DNA of 64,000 bases from Mycolicibacterium chitae (GCF_900637205.1 NZ_LR134355.1:4526001-4590000); one strand, 5' to 3'. Numbered from the stretch's first letter, positions 42,409 to 53,400 are shown. Made by a program: numbers and translations. The notes: generated from the letters alone by a model not told the origin.

Positions 42409-45400
42409 ATGGGATCTGCCGAGTATCAGGCTGAGCAGGCACCGCCGCGTTTCGCGATCATCGGCTACGCGGCCCGGTTACCCGGGGCCCGGGACGCCGC
42501 CGAATACTGGGACCTGCTGAGCGAGGGCCGCGAGGCGATCTCGGAGGTGCCCGCGGACCGCTGGAACGCCGACGAGTTCTTCGACCCGGAACCCGGCGCG
42601 CCCGGCAAGGTCGTCACCCGCCGCGCCGGCTTCGTCGACGACCCCACCGGATTCGACGCGCCGTTCTTCGGGATGTCGACGCGCGAGGTCAGGTTGTTGG
42701 ACCCGCAGCACCGGTTGCTGCTGGAGACCGCGTGGCACGCGGTGGAGCATTCGGGCACCGCGCCAACGGCGTTGGCCGACACCAACACTGGCGTGTTCGT
42801 GGGCCTGGCTACCCATGACTACCTGGGGATGGCCTCCGATGAGCTGACCTATCCCGAGATCGAGGCCTACATGGCCATCGGGACCTCGAACGCCGCCGCG
42901 GCCGGCCGGATCAGCCACCGGCTGGGTTTGCAGGGACCGGCCGTCGCCGTCGACACCGCGTGCAGTTCCTCGCTGGTGGCCATCCACCAGGCCTGCCAGG
43001 CGCTGCGCCTCGGTGAATGCGATCTGGCCCTGGCCGGCGGGGCCAACGTCCTGCTGACCCCGGCCACCATGATCACGTTCTCCAGCGCCCACATGCTGGC
43101 CCCGGACGGCCGCTGCAAGACCTTCGACGCGGCCGCCGACGGCTACGTGCGCGGTGAGGGCTGCGGCGTCGTGGTCATCAAGCGGTTCGAGGATGCGCTG
43201 CGCGACGGCGACCACATCCGCGCCGTGATCCGCGGCAGCGCGGTCAACCAGGACGGCGCCTCGGGCGGGCTGACGGTGCCCAACGGCGTGGCCCAGCAGC
43301 GGGTCATCGCCGACGCGCTACACCGCGCCGGGTTGACCCCCAGCGACGTCGGCTACCTCGAGGCCCACGGCACCGGCACCTCGCTGGGCGATCCCATCGA
43401 GGCCCAGGCCGCCGGCGCCGCGCTGGGCGCCGGCCGCGACCCCGGCAAGCCGCTGCTCATCGGCTCGGCGAAGACCAACATCGGACACCTCGAGGCCGCG
43501 GCGGGCATCGCCGGTGTCATCAAGGTCGTCCTGGCGCTCGAGCACGAGACCCTGCCCAAGCACCTCAACTTCGAGAACCCGTCGCCGCACATCCCGTGGG
43601 ATTCGCTGCCGGTGCAGGTGGTGCGGGAGAGCACCCCGTGGCAGCGCAACGGGGTGCGCCGCGTCGCCGGGGTCAGCTCCTTCGGCTTTGCCGGCACCAA
43701 CGCCCACGTCATCCTCGAGGAAGCCCCCGCACCGGCCGAGCCCGGGCCGACGGTCATCGACGCCCCCGCGCGGTTCAGCGTGCTGCCGCTGTCGGCGCGC
43801 ACCCCGGCCGCCCTGGTGCAGATCGCCGAGCAGTACCGCGGCTGGCTGCGCGAGCACCCCGAGGCCACCCTGGCCGACCTCTGCCGGACCGCCGGGACCG
43901 CGCGGGCGCACCTCGAGCACCGCGCCGCACTGGTGGTCAACACCCGCGATGCGGCCATCGAACTGCTCGGCGCGCTGGCCGACGACCGGCCCGCGCCGGG
44001 CCTGGTGCGTGGCGAGTCCCACGAGGCACCCAAGACCGCGTGGTTGTTCACCGGACAGGGCAGCCAGTACCCCGGGATGGCACGGGAGCTGTTCGACACC
44101 GAGCCGGTGTTCGCCGAGACGCTGCGCGCATGCGCCGACGCCGTCGCCGATGCGCTCGAAAAGCCCTTGCTGGACGTCATTTTCGCGATGGACGGCCCGG
44201 ACAGCGAGGAGACACTGCGGCAGACCTCCTACGCCCAGCCGGCACTGTTCGCCGTCGAGATGGGCCTGGCCCGGCTCTGGCAATCGTGGGGAATCGAGCC
44301 CGATGTGGTGCTGGGGCACAGCGTCGGCCAATACGCCGCGGCCTGCGTCGCGGGGGTGCTCACGCTCACCGACGGCGCGCTGTTGATGGCCGAGCGCGGC
44401 CGGCTGTTCGGCAGCCTGCCCGCGGGCGGACGGATGGTCGCGGTGTTCACCGCCGCCGAACGCGCCGAAGCCCTGACCGACGAGTACCCCAGCCTGTCGG
44501 TCGCCGCCTACAACGGCGCCAACACGGTGTTGTCCGGGCCCACAGCGGATCTGGAGAAAGCCGTGGCCGCGCTGACGGCCGACGGGGTGCGCTGCGACTG
44601 GCTCGACACCAGCCACGCGTTCCACTCGTCGCTGCTCGATCCCATCCTGGACGAGTTCGAGGCCTACGCGCAGCAGTTCACTTTTGCTGCGCCACAACGG
44701 ATCCTGATCGACAACCGCACCGGCACCGCACTGGGCCGCAGCGTGCGCCTCGACGGCGCCTACTGGCGCCGCCACGCCCGCCAGCCCGTGGAGTTCGCCA
44801 AGAGCGTGCGCACGCTGGCCGAACTGAACTGCAAGACGCTGCTCGAGATCGGCCCGCGGCCGATCCTGACCGCGGCCGCGCTGGCCGCCTGGCCCGAACC
44901 GGCCACCGCGCCCCGCGCGCTGGCGTCCTTGCGCCGCAACGCCTCCGATCACCGCCAGATCATCGAGGCCGTCGCCGACGCCTACGTGCTGGGCCACCTG
45001 CCGGACTTCGACGCCCTCACCGCCGCGGCCGGACGCAAGCTCGACCTGCCCACCTACCCGTTCGAGCACCGCCAGTACTGGTACTCCGACAACCGGGACG
45101 CCCGCGAGCAGGCCGACCGAGAGCCGCCCGCCATGCGCACCGAGACCCTCGGCCTGCTCGAGGACGGCCGGATCGAGGAACTCGCCGCCCTGCTCGACGA
45201 CGGCGATCAGCGCACCCGCGAGGTGCTCAGAAAGCTTGCCGCCCACCATAATCAGCAACGCGCCACCCAATCGGTGGCCGAGGACCGCTACGAGATCCAC
45301 TGGGAGAAGACCGACCTCGGAGTCGGGGACGGCCTCGGCGACGGGGGCGATCCCGCGCCGTGGCTGCTCATCGGTGAGGACAACGCCGCCACCCGCCCCC

Positions 45401-48400
45401 TGCTCGACCTGCTGACCGCCCGCGGCCGGCAGCATCGGCTGGTCGGACTGCCGGCCACCGACGCCGAGGAGGCGGCGCTGGCCGAGCAGTTGCGTGCCGC
45501 GGTCGCCGAGGGCGCCGCGCCGCGCATCCTGCAAATCGCGGCGCTGGACGCCGACCCCGACCCGGGCACGGGCCTGTCGACGCGCGCCCTGCTGCGCATG
45601 CAGCACCGCATCCTGGGCGGCACCCGCCGTCTCTTCGCCGCCGCCGTCGCCGCCGAACTGCGCGGCCCGATCTGGCTGGTGACCCGCGGCGCCCAACACG
45701 TGCTCGACGCCGACGTCGTGGCCCCCGAGCAGAGCTGCCTGTGGGGCTTCGGCCGCGCGGCCTCCCTCGAATATCCGCAGCTGTGGGGCGGACTGGCCGA
45801 CCTGTCGTCGGACCCGGATGCCGAATGGCCCCGGCTGCTCGCCGCCGTCTCGGCGCCGCGCGACACCGACCTCAGCGAGGACCAGATCGCGCTGCGCGGC
45901 CCGGCGAGCTATGTCCGCCGGCTGGTGCGGCGCAGCGCCGCACCGACGGATGCGCCGACCGAACTACGCTCGGACGCCACGTATCTGGTGACCGGCGGGC
46001 TCGGGGCACTGGGCCTCGAGATCGCCGAGTACCTCGCCGCCCGCGGCGCCACGCAGCTGGTGCTGACCAGCCGGCGCGAGCCCGCGGAGGCCGTCGCGCA
46101 GCGCATCGACGCGCTGCGCGACCAGCACGGCTGCGCGGTCCGGGTGGTCACCGCCGACGTCGCCGACGCGCACGACGTCGCGCGCCTGCTGGCGCTGGTG
46201 TCCGCCGAACTGCCGCCGCTGGCCGGCCTCGTCCATGCCGCCGGCGAGATCGACACCACCCCGCTGAGCAGCCTCTCGGACGACGACGTGGACCGTGTCT
46301 TCGCCGGAAAGGTCTGGGGTGCCGCACAGTTGAGCGAGGCCACCGCCGACCTCGACCTCGACTTCTTCGTGTGCACCTCGTCGATCGCCTCGGTGTGGGG
46401 CGGGTTCGGACAGACCGCCTACGGCGCGGCCAACGCCTTCCTCGACGGGCTGGCGTGGCGGCTGCGCGCCCAGGGCGTCGCCGGGGTCAGCGTCAACTTC
46501 GGTCCGTGGTCGACCGGCATGGCCGACGCGGAGTCGCGGTCCCGCCTCGAGGCCCGCGGCATCCGCACGCTCTCCCCCACCGACGCGCTGGCCGGGCTGG
46601 CCGACGTGCTGGTGGCCGCGACCGACGGTCCCGCCCAGGGCGTGGTGGCCCGCGTCGACTGGGCCCGGTTCCTGCCGCTGTATCAGCAGGCCGGCCGGCG
46701 GGGCTTCCTCGCGGAGTTGGAGCGGGAGGTGCCCGCCGCGGTCACCGCCGCCGCACCCGCCGGATCTGCCGCCGGGACAACGCAACTCGTCGACCGCCTC
46801 ACCGCCGCACCCGTCCAGCAGCGCAAGAAGCTGCTCACCGACTACCTGCGCGACGCGGTCGCCGAGGTGACCCGGGTGGATACCTCGGAGATCCGCGAGG
46901 ACGCCGGCTTCTTCGACCTCGGCATGGATTCGCTGATGGCCGTCGAACTGCGGCGACGCATCGAACAAGGGGTGGGACAGCAGATCCCGATCACCCTGGT
47001 GATGGACCATCCCCGGCTCTCCGATGTGGCCGACTACCTGCTCGGCGACGTGCTCGGGCTGGCCCAGCAGGCCGCCCCCGTCGCCGCGCCGACGGCCGCG
47101 GCCACCCGCCGCGACGAGCCCATCGCGATCGTCGCGGTGTCGTGCCGGTTCCCCGGCGCGCCCAACCCGGAGGCCTTCTGGGACGTGCTCGCCGAGGGCA
47201 TCGACGCCATTCGGGAGGTCCCCGAGGACCGCTTCGACATCGACGAGTTCTACGACCCGGACCCCGACGCGCCGGGCAAGACCTACACCCGCTTCGGCGG
47301 ATTCCTCGACGGCATTGACGGTTTCGATCCCGAGTTCTTCGGCATCTCCCCGCGCGAGGCGGTCTGGATCGAACCGCAGCAGCGGCTGATCCTGGAGACC
47401 GTGTGGGAGGGCCTCGAGCGGGCCGGCTACGCACCGGCGGCGTTGCGCGGCAGCCGCACCGGCATCTTCACCGGCGTGGCCGCCAACGAGTACGCGCACC
47501 TGCTGTCGGCCGAGCCGATCGACAAGATCGAACCGCACTTCATCACCGGCAACGCGCTCAACGCCATCTCCGGGCGGGTGGCCTTCGCGCTGGGCTTCGA
47601 GGGCCCGGCCGTCGCGGTCGACACCGCGTGCAGTTCCGCGCTGGTGGCCGTCCACCAGGCCGTGCAGGCGCTGCACGCCGGGGACTGCGATCTGGCGCTG
47701 GCGGGCGGGGTCAACGTGTTGTTGAGCCCGGTCACCGTGGTGGCGGCGTCCCGCGCGCGGATGCTCTCCCCGGTCGGGCGGTGCAAGACCTTCGACGCCT
47801 CGGCCGACGGGTACGTCCGCAGCGAGGGCTGCGGCATCCTGGTGCTCAAGCGGCTCAGCGACGCGCAGCGCGACGGCGACCGGATCTGCGCCGTGATCGG
47901 CAGCAGCGTGGTCAACCAGGACGGCGCCTCCAGCGGGCTCACCGTCCCCAACGGCGGTGCGCAGCAACGGCTCATCGAGTCGGCGCTGGCGCGCGCCGGC
48001 CTGTCCGGCGGCGATGTCGACTACCTCGAGGCGCACGGCACCGGCACCCCACTCGGGGATCCGATCGAGGTGCAGGCGGCCGCCGCGGCCTACGGCGGCG
48101 CCCGCGAGGCGGACCGCCCGCTGCTGATGGGGTCGGTGAAGACCAACATCGGGCACACCGAATCCGCCTCCGGGGCGGCCGGTCTGATCAAGGTCGTGCT
48201 GGCGCTGAAGAACGGTCTGCTGCCCCGCAGCCTGCACTTCGACAACCCCTCGCCGCACATCCCGTGGGATTCGCTGCCGGTCCAGGTGGTGCGGGAGAGC
48301 ACCCCGTGGCAGGCCAACGGCCGGCCGCGGCGCGCGGGCGTCAGTTCGTTCGGGTTCACCGGCACCAACGCGCACGTGCTGCTCGAGGAGGCCCCGGCAC

Positions 48401-51400
48401 CCGCCGAGGCCCCGGTGCCCGACACCGACGCCCCGGCGGTGCACGTGCTGCCGCTGTCGGCGCGTTCCCCCGAGGCGCTGGTGAGCCTGGCGCAGCGGTA
48501 CGACGCCTGGCTGACCGACAATCCCGACGCCGACCTCGCGGACCTGGCCCGCACCGCCGGGACCGGTCGGTCGCACTTCGAGCACCGCGCCGCGCTGGTG
48601 GTGGATTCGGTCGACAGCGCGCGCCACGCCCTGGCCGACCTGGCCGAGAACCGCACCCGCCCCGGCGTGGTGCGCGGCGAACACACCCGTCCGCCGACGA
48701 CGGCGTGGCTGTTCACCGGGCAGGGCAGCCAGTACCCCGGGATGGCGCGCGAATTGTTCGACGCCGAACCGGTTTTCGCCGACACCGTGCGGCGCTGCGC
48801 CGAGGCCGTCGAGCCCATGCTGCCGGTGCCGCTGCTGGACGTGCTGTTCGCCGCGGACCGCGAGACCGGGGAGCAGTTGCGGCACACGTCGTATGCGCAG
48901 CCGGCGCTGTTCGCCGTCGAGATGGGCCTGGCCCGGCTGTGGCAGTCCTGGGGCATCGAACCCGATGTGGTGCTGGGGCACAGCGTCGGCCAGTACGCCG
49001 CGGCCTGCGTGGCCGGGGTGTTCACGCTCGAAGACGGCGCGCGGCTGATGGCCGAGCGCGGCCGGATGTTCGGCAGCCTGCCCGAGGGCGGGCGGATGGT
49101 GGCGGTCTTCGCCGATGCCAAGCACGTCGAGCAGATCGCGGGCGAGTTCCCGCGGATCTCCGTCGCCGCCTACAACGGCCCCAACACCGTGCTGTCCGGA
49201 CCGGGCGCGGACCTCGAGCAGATTGTCGAGAGGTTCGCCGAGGAGGGCATCCGCTGCACCTGGCTCGAGACCAGCCACGCCTTCCACTCCGAGCTGCTGG
49301 ACCCGGTGCTCGACGAGTTCGAGGCCTACGCCGCACAATTCGAGTTCGCGGTGCCCACCCTGCCGCTGGTGTGCAACCGCACCGGGGCGGTGCTCACCGC
49401 GCACAGCCCGCTGGATGCGCCGTACTGGCGGCGGCACTCCCGCCAACCGGTGCAGTTCGCCGAGAGCGTGCGCACCGTGGCGGCGCTGGGTTGCTCGGTG
49501 CTGATGGAGATCGGCCCCCAGCCGGTGCTGACCGGTGCCGCGGTGCAGGTCTGGCCCGAGCACCTGGCGGCCCCGCGCGCCGTGGCCTCGCTGCGCAAGG
49601 GTGTCGGCGACCGGCGCCAGATCGCCGACGCGCTGGCTGCGGCCTACGCCGGCGGGCACCGGCCCGATTTCGCCGCGCTGCATCGTCAACCCCGCCGGGT
49701 GCTGGAGCTGCCCACCTATCCGTTCCAGCGTCGTCGCTTCTGGCCCAAGACCGCGGGCATCACCGTCGACGGGCCCGCGGTGTCCGGGATCCTGGGCAGC
49801 GGTAAGGATCTCGCGTCCGGGGACACCGTCTACACCAGCCGACTGTCGGTGAAGTCGCAGCCGTGGCTGGCCGACCACGTCATCTACGGCACCGTCGTGG
49901 TGCCGGGTGCGACATATGCGGCCATGGCGCTGGCCGCCGCCGGCACCCCGGCCCGCACCAAGGACGTGTTCTTCTACGAGCCGATCATCCTGCCGGAGAA
50001 GAGCTCTCGCGAGGTGCAGCTGACGCTGCATCCCCTCGACGGCGGGGAGGGCTCGACGTTCCAGGTGCACAGCCGTCCGTATGGCGAGCGCGGTGCGGAC
50101 TGGTCGCTGAACGCCGAGGGCACCGTGGTTCCCGGCGTCGACCCGGACGCCGAAGCCCCGGACGGCAAGGACCCGAAGGCCGACGATCCCGTCGACGAGG
50201 CGATCGAACGGCTCGACCGCATGCGGCCCCAGGATCTGTTCGAGACCTTCGCCGACATGGAATTGGCGTGGGGCCCGACCTGGTCGGGTTCGCTGAAGTC
50301 GTTGTGGCTCGGCGAGGGTGAGGCCATCGGCGACATCCTGGTCGGGGAGGAATTGGCCGCCGAACTGGGCGCCGAGCCCATGCATCCGGTGCTGATGGAC
50401 CTGTGCACCGGCGTCGCCTTCCCCGCGTTCCCGGCGCTGCTGGCCGCCGAGCAGGGCGTCAACGACCTGTTCCTGCCGTTGCGCTACGGGCAGGTGATGC
50501 TGCGCGAGAAGATGCCGCGGCGGTTCTACTGCCGCGCGAAGTGGCACACCAGCGCGCTGGACGCCGAGACCCAGGTGTTCGATCTGGACTTCCTGGACCG
50601 AGATGGCCGACAGCTGGGCGGGATTCGCGAGTTCACCGTCAAGCGGGCGCCGCGCGAGGCGCTGCTGCGCGGACTCGGCGGCGACGCCACCCGGCTGCTC
50701 TACACCGTGGGCTGGCACGAGGTGCCCGCCCCCGCGCCCGCCGAGTCCCCCGCCGGCGGCAACTGGCTGATTTGCGGCTTCGACGAACTCGCGGACAAGG
50801 TGCCGGGATGCGTTCCCGCCGACCGGATCACCGACCCGGCGCTGCTGGGCGAGCAACTCAGCGCGGCACACGAGCGCGGCATGGCGTTCTCCGGGGTCGT
50901 CTGGCGCGCCGCGCCGGCACCGGCCGGCGAGGCGAGCACCGACGCGGCCGCGCGCCTGGAGTCCGAGATCGCGAACCTGCTCAGCGCGGTGCACACCGTG
51001 CAGGGCGGGCTCAAGCTGCCCGGCGGGTTGTGGATGGTCACCGAGCGGGCCGTGGCCACCGAATCCGGCGAGCCGGTCGATCCGGTGCAGGCCGCGCTGT
51101 GGGGCCTGGGCCGCACGACGGTCAACGAGGAACCCGCGCTGCGGGCCAGGCTGGTCGACTGCGACGGGTCTCCGGAGGCGGTGGGCGTGCTGGCCAAGTT
51201 GCTGGCCGCCGGACCGGCCCTCGAGGAGCCGGAACTCGCGCTGCGGCAAGGGAAGTTGCTGGCGTCGCGGCTGTTGCCGTGGGCGCGCAGCGGGCATCTG
51301 ACCGTGCCGCGCTCCCCCGACTACGCCCTGGCGCCCACCGAGCGCGGCGCGATCGACAACCTGCGGCTCGTGGAGGCCGACGTCCCGGCGCCACAGGACG

Positions 51401-53400
51401 GCTACGTGCAGGTCCGGGTGGAAGCCGCGGGCCTGAACTTCCGCGATGTGCTCAACGTGCTGGGCCTGTACCCGGGTGACCCGGGCCCGATCGGCGGGGA
51501 CTTCGCCGGGGTCGTCACGCAGGTGGGCGACGGGGTCGACGGGCTCGAGGTCGGCCAGCGGGTCTACGGCTTCATGCAGGGCGCGTTCGCCAGCCGGTTC
51601 AACGTGCCGGCGCAGCTGCTGGCGCCGATCCCCGACGGGGTCAGCGCCGTCGAGGCGGCCACCATCCCGGCGGCCGCGCTGACCGTGCGGCTCGCGTTCG
51701 ACTGGGCGCAGCTGAAGCCCGGCGACAAGGTGTTGATCCACGCCGCCAGCGGCGGGGTGGGGCTGGCCGCGGTCCAGATGGCCCAGCAGTGCGGGGCCAC
51801 GGTGTTCGCCACCGCCAGCACCTTCAAGCGCGCGACGCTGCGCAACCTGGGGGTCAAGTACGTCTACGACTCGCGCAGCACGGATTTCGCGGACCTGATC
51901 CTGGCCGACACCGACGGCGCCGGCGTGGACGTGGTGCTCAACAGCCTCACCAACGAGGGCTTCCTCGAGGCGACGGTGCGGGCCACCGCCCTCAACGGCC
52001 GGTTCGCCGAGATCGCCAAGCGCGACATCTGGACGCCCGAGCAGATGGCCGAGGTGCGACCCGACATCGCCTACGAGATCGTGGCGCTGGACACGGTGAC
52101 CTTCCAGGAGCCCGAACGGATTCGGAGCCTGTTGACCGAGGTGTCGCAGGGGCTGGCCGAGGGCCAGTGGCGTCCGCTGCCCGCCGAGATCTATCCGCTG
52201 GCCGAGGCCCGAGCAGCGTTCCGGCGGATGCAGCAGGCCCGGCACATCGGCAAGATCGTGGTGCAGATGCCGAAACCGCTGCAGCCGCAGGGCGATCGGA
52301 GCTACCTGATCACCGGTGGCCTCGGCGCGATCGGCCTGCACACCGCGGCGTATCTGGCGCAACTCGGGGCCGGCGACATCGTGTTGACCAGTCGGCGCGC
52401 CCCGGACCCGGACGCGCAGCAGGTGATCGACGACATCGCGGAGCGGTACAAGTGCCGCGTCCACGTCTTCACCGCCGACGTGGGCGACGAGGCCGAGGTG
52501 GCCAAGCTGCTCGACCGGATCCGCGCGGAGCTGCCGCCGCTGGCGGGGGTGGCGCACCTGGCCGGCGTGCTCGACGATGCGCTGCTGTCCCAGCAGAGCG
52601 TCGAGCGGTTCCGGACCACGTTGACGCCCAAGGCCTTTGGCGCCGACCACCTGGACCGGCTGACCGCGGACGATGCGCTGGACTTCTTCATCGTGTCGTC
52701 GTCGGTGTCGAGCCTGTTCGGTTCCCCGGGCCAGGCCAACTACGCGACGGCCAACGCCCTGCTCGACGGCCTGATCGCACAGCGCCGAGCCCGAGGTCTG
52801 CCGGCCACCGGCGTCAACTTCGGCCCGTGGGCCCAGGGCGGCATGGCGTCCTCGGAGGCGGCCACCGCCAACATCAGCGCCCAGGGCCTGATCCCGCTGG
52901 AGCCGTCGGCGGCGTTGAGCGCGCTGGCCGAGGCGATGGCCAACGGCACCGGGCAGGCGACGGTCATCAAGGCCAACTGGCAGCGGGCCGCGAAGGTGCT
53001 CGGGGCCTCCCGTCCGCCGATCCTGGATCTGGTGTTGCCGAGCGCGGCCGGCGAGGTGACCGGCGACAGCGAGTTGTTCAAGCAGCTGCAGGAGATCCCG
53101 GTGCCGCAGCGTGCCGGGTTCGTCACCGAGTTCCTGCAGCGGGAGGTGCAGAACTTCCTGCGGCTCGCGCAGCCGCCGGCGGCGTCGAGCCGGTTCCTGG
53201 ATCTGGGCACGGATTCGCTGATGGCGATCGAACTGCGCAACCGGTTGCACAGCCAGTTCGGCGGCGCGTTCACCATCAACGCGACGGCGGTGTTCGACTA
53301 CCCGACCATCGGCGGGCTGGCCGAATATCTCGTCGGGCAGCTCCCGGACGCCGAGGCGGAGGCGGCACCCGTGGCGGAACCAGAACCGGCCGCCGAGTAA
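42409..53400 (+). CDS. pks: Bimodular type I polyketide synthase of trehalose polyphleate synthesis
   Basis: This is a 3663-residue enzyme from ATG 42409 (MGSAEYQAEQAPPRFAIIGY); the frame is open 111 bases further up, but a GGAGG precedes this ATG. Module 1: KS (Cys185), AT (Ser638, GHSVGQ), KR (NADPH motif near 1190, Tyr1338), ACP (Ser1508); no DH. Module 2: KS (Cys1741), AT (Ser2192), DH (His2490, HPVLMD with D2664), ER (near 3010-3110), KR (Tyr3445), ACP (Ser3603). No thioesterase. Both ATs have HAFH, the malonyl signature. Alternating partly and fully reduced C2 units fit the CH=CH-CH2-CH2 repeat of phleic acids. Loaded by FadD23; products pass to PapA3. Confidence 0.9.
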   Translation: MGSAEYQAEQAPPRFAIIGYAARLPGARDAAEYWDLLSEGREAISEVPADRWNADEFFDPEPGAPGKVVTRRAGFVDDPTGFDAPFFGMSTREVRLLDPQHRLLLETAWHAVEHSGTAPTALADTNTGVFVGLATHDYLGMASDELTYPEIEAYMAIGTSNAAAAGRISHRLGLQGPAVAVDTACSSSLVAIHQACQALRLGECDLALAGGANVLLTPATMITFSSAHMLAPDGRCKTFDAAADGYVRGEGCGVVVIKRFEDALRDGDHIRAVIRGSAVNQDGASGGLTVPNGVAQQRVIADALHRAGLTPSDVGYLEAHGTGTSLGDPIEAQAAGAALGAGRDPGKPLLIGSAKTNIGHLEAAAGIAGVIKVVLALEHETLPKHLNFENPSPHIPWDSLPVQVVRESTPWQRNGVRRVAGVSSFGFAGTNAHVILEEAPAPAEPGPTVIDAPARFSVLPLSARTPAALVQIAEQYRGWLREHPEATLADLCRTAGTARAHLEHRAALVVNTRDAAIELLGALADDRPAPGLVRGESHEAPKTAWLFTGQGSQYPGMARELFDTEPVFAETLRACADAVADALEKPLLDVIFAMDGPDSEETLRQTSYAQPALFAVEMGLARLWQSWGIEPDVVLGHSVGQYAAACVAGVLTLTDGALLMAERGRLFGSLPAGGRMVAVFTAAERAEALTDEYPSLSVAAYNGANTVLSGPTADLEKAVAALTADGVRCDWLDTSHAFHSSLLDPILDEFEAYAQQFTFAAPQRILIDNRTGTALGRSVRLDGAYWRRHARQPVEFAKSVRTLAELNCKTLLEIGPRPILTAAALAAWPEPATAPRALASLRRNASDHRQIIEAVADAYVLGHLPDFDALTAAAGRKLDLPTYPFEHRQYWYSDNRDAREQADREPPAMRTETLGLLEDGRIEELAALLDDGDQRTREVLRKLAAHHNQQRATQSVAEDRYEIHWEKTDLGVGDGLGDGGDPAPWLLIGEDNAATRPLLDLLTARGRQHRLVGLPATDAEEAALAEQLRAAVAEGAAPRILQIAALDADPDPGTGLSTRALLRMQHRILGGTRRLFAAAVAAELRGPIWLVTRGAQHVLDADVVAPEQSCLWGFGRAASLEYPQLWGGLADLSSDPDAEWPRLLAAVSAPRDTDLSEDQIALRGPASYVRRLVRRSAAPTDAPTELRSDATYLVTGGLGALGLEIAEYLAARGATQLVLTSRREPAEAVAQRIDALRDQHGCAVRVVTADVADAHDVARLLALVSAELPPLAGLVHAAGEIDTTPLSSLSDDDVDRVFAGKVWGAAQLSEATADLDLDFFVCTSSIASVWGGFGQTAYGAANAFLDGLAWRLRAQGVAGVSVNFGPWSTGMADAESRSRLEARGIRTLSPTDALAGLADVLVAATDGPAQGVVARVDWARFLPLYQQAGRRGFLAELEREVPAAVTAAAPAGSAAGTTQLVDRLTAAPVQQRKKLLTDYLRDAVAEVTRVDTSEIREDAGFFDLGMDSLMAVELRRRIEQGVGQQIPITLVMDHPRLSDVADYLLGDVLGLAQQAAPVAAPTAAATRRDEPIAIVAVSCRFPGAPNPEAFWDVLAEGIDAIREVPEDRFDIDEFYDPDPDAPGKTYTRFGGFLDGIDGFDPEFFGISPREAVWIEPQQRLILETVWEGLERAGYAPAALRGSRTGIFTGVAANEYAHLLSAEPIDKIEPHFITGNALNAISGRVAFALGFEGPAVAVDTACSSALVAVHQAVQALHAGDCDLALAGGVNVLLSPVTVVAASRARMLSPVGRCKTFDASADGYVRSEGCGILVLKRLSDAQRDGDRICAVIGSSVVNQDGASSGLTVPNGGAQQRLIESALARAGLSGGDVDYLEAHGTGTPLGDPIEVQAAAAAYGGAREADRPLLMGSVKTNIGHTESASGAAGLIKVVLALKNGLLPRSLHFDNPSPHIPWDSLPVQVVRESTPWQANGRPRRAGVSSFGFTGTNAHVLLEEAPAPAEAPVPDTDAPAVHVLPLSARSPEALVSLAQRYDAWLTDNPDADLADLARTAGTGRSHFEHRAALVVDSVDSARHALADLAENRTRPGVVRGEHTRPPTTAWLFTGQGSQYPGMARELFDAEPVFADTVRRCAEAVEPMLPVPLLDVLFAADRETGEQLRHTSYAQPALFAVEMGLARLWQSWGIEPDVVLGHSVGQYAAACVAGVFTLEDGARLMAERGRMFGSLPEGGRMVAVFADAKHVEQIAGEFPRISVAAYNGPNTVLSGPGADLEQIVERFAEEGIRCTWLETSHAFHSELLDPVLDEFEAYAAQFEFAVPTLPLVCNRTGAVLTAHSPLDAPYWRRHSRQPVQFAESVRTVAALGCSVLMEIGPQPVLTGAAVQVWPEHLAAPRAVASLRKGVGDRRQIADALAAAYAGGHRPDFAALHRQPRRVLELPTYPFQRRRFWPKTAGITVDGPAVSGILGSGKDLASGDTVYTSRLSVKSQPWLADHVIYGTVVVPGATYAAMALAAAGTPARTKDVFFYEPIILPEKSSREVQLTLHPLDGGEGSTFQVHSRPYGERGADWSLNAEGTVVPGVDPDAEAPDGKDPKADDPVDEAIERLDRMRPQDLFETFADMELAWGPTWSGSLKSLWLGEGEAIGDILVGEELAAELGAEPMHPVLMDLCTGVAFPAFPALLAAEQGVNDLFLPLRYGQVMLREKMPRRFYCRAKWHTSALDAETQVFDLDFLDRDGRQLGGIREFTVKRAPREALLRGLGGDATRLLYTVGWHEVPAPAPAESPAGGNWLICGFDELADKVPGCVPADRITDPALLGEQLSAAHERGMAFSGVVWRAAPAPAGEASTDAAARLESEIANLLSAVHTVQGGLKLPGGLWMVTERAVATESGEPVDPVQAALWGLGRTTVNEEPALRARLVDCDGSPEAVGVLAKLLAAGPALEEPELALRQGKLLASRLLPWARSGHLTVPRSPDYALAPTERGAIDNLRLVEADVPAPQDGYVQVRVEAAGLNFRDVLNVLGLYPGDPGPIGGDFAGVVTQVGDGVDGLEVGQRVYGFMQGAFASRFNVPAQLLAPIPDGVSAVEAATIPAAALTVRLAFDWAQLKPGDKVLIHAASGGVGLAAVQMAQQCGATVFATASTFKRATLRNLGVKYVYDSRSTDFADLILADTDGAGVDVVLNSLTNEGFLEATVRATALNGRFAEIAKRDIWTPEQMAEVRPDIAYEIVALDTVTFQEPERIRSLLTEVSQGLAEGQWRPLPAEIYPLAEARAAFRRMQQARHIGKIVVQMPKPLQPQGDRSYLITGGLGAIGLHTAAYLAQLGAGDIVLTSRRAPDPDAQQVIDDIAERYKCRVHVFTADVGDEAEVAKLLDRIRAELPPLAGVAHLAGVLDDALLSQQSVERFRTTLTPKAFGADHLDRLTADDALDFFIVSSSVSSLFGSPGQANYATANALLDGLIAQRRARGLPATGVNFGPWAQGGMASSEAATANISAQGLIPLEPSAALSALAEAMANGTGQATVIKANWQRAAKVLGASRPPILDLVLPSAAGEVTGDSELFKQLQEIPVPQRAGFVTEFLQREVQNFLRLAQPPAASSRFLDLGTDSLMAIELRNRLHSQFGGAFTINATAVFDYPTIGGLAEYLVGQLPDAEAEAAPVAEPEPAAE

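Noticed and set aside
45964..53250. Very long open frame on the minus strand (2428 residues) opposite pks
   Set aside because: It is a shadow of high-GC codon bias in the PKS. The translation is rich in Arg/Gly/His with no recognisable domain, and there is no ribosome site.
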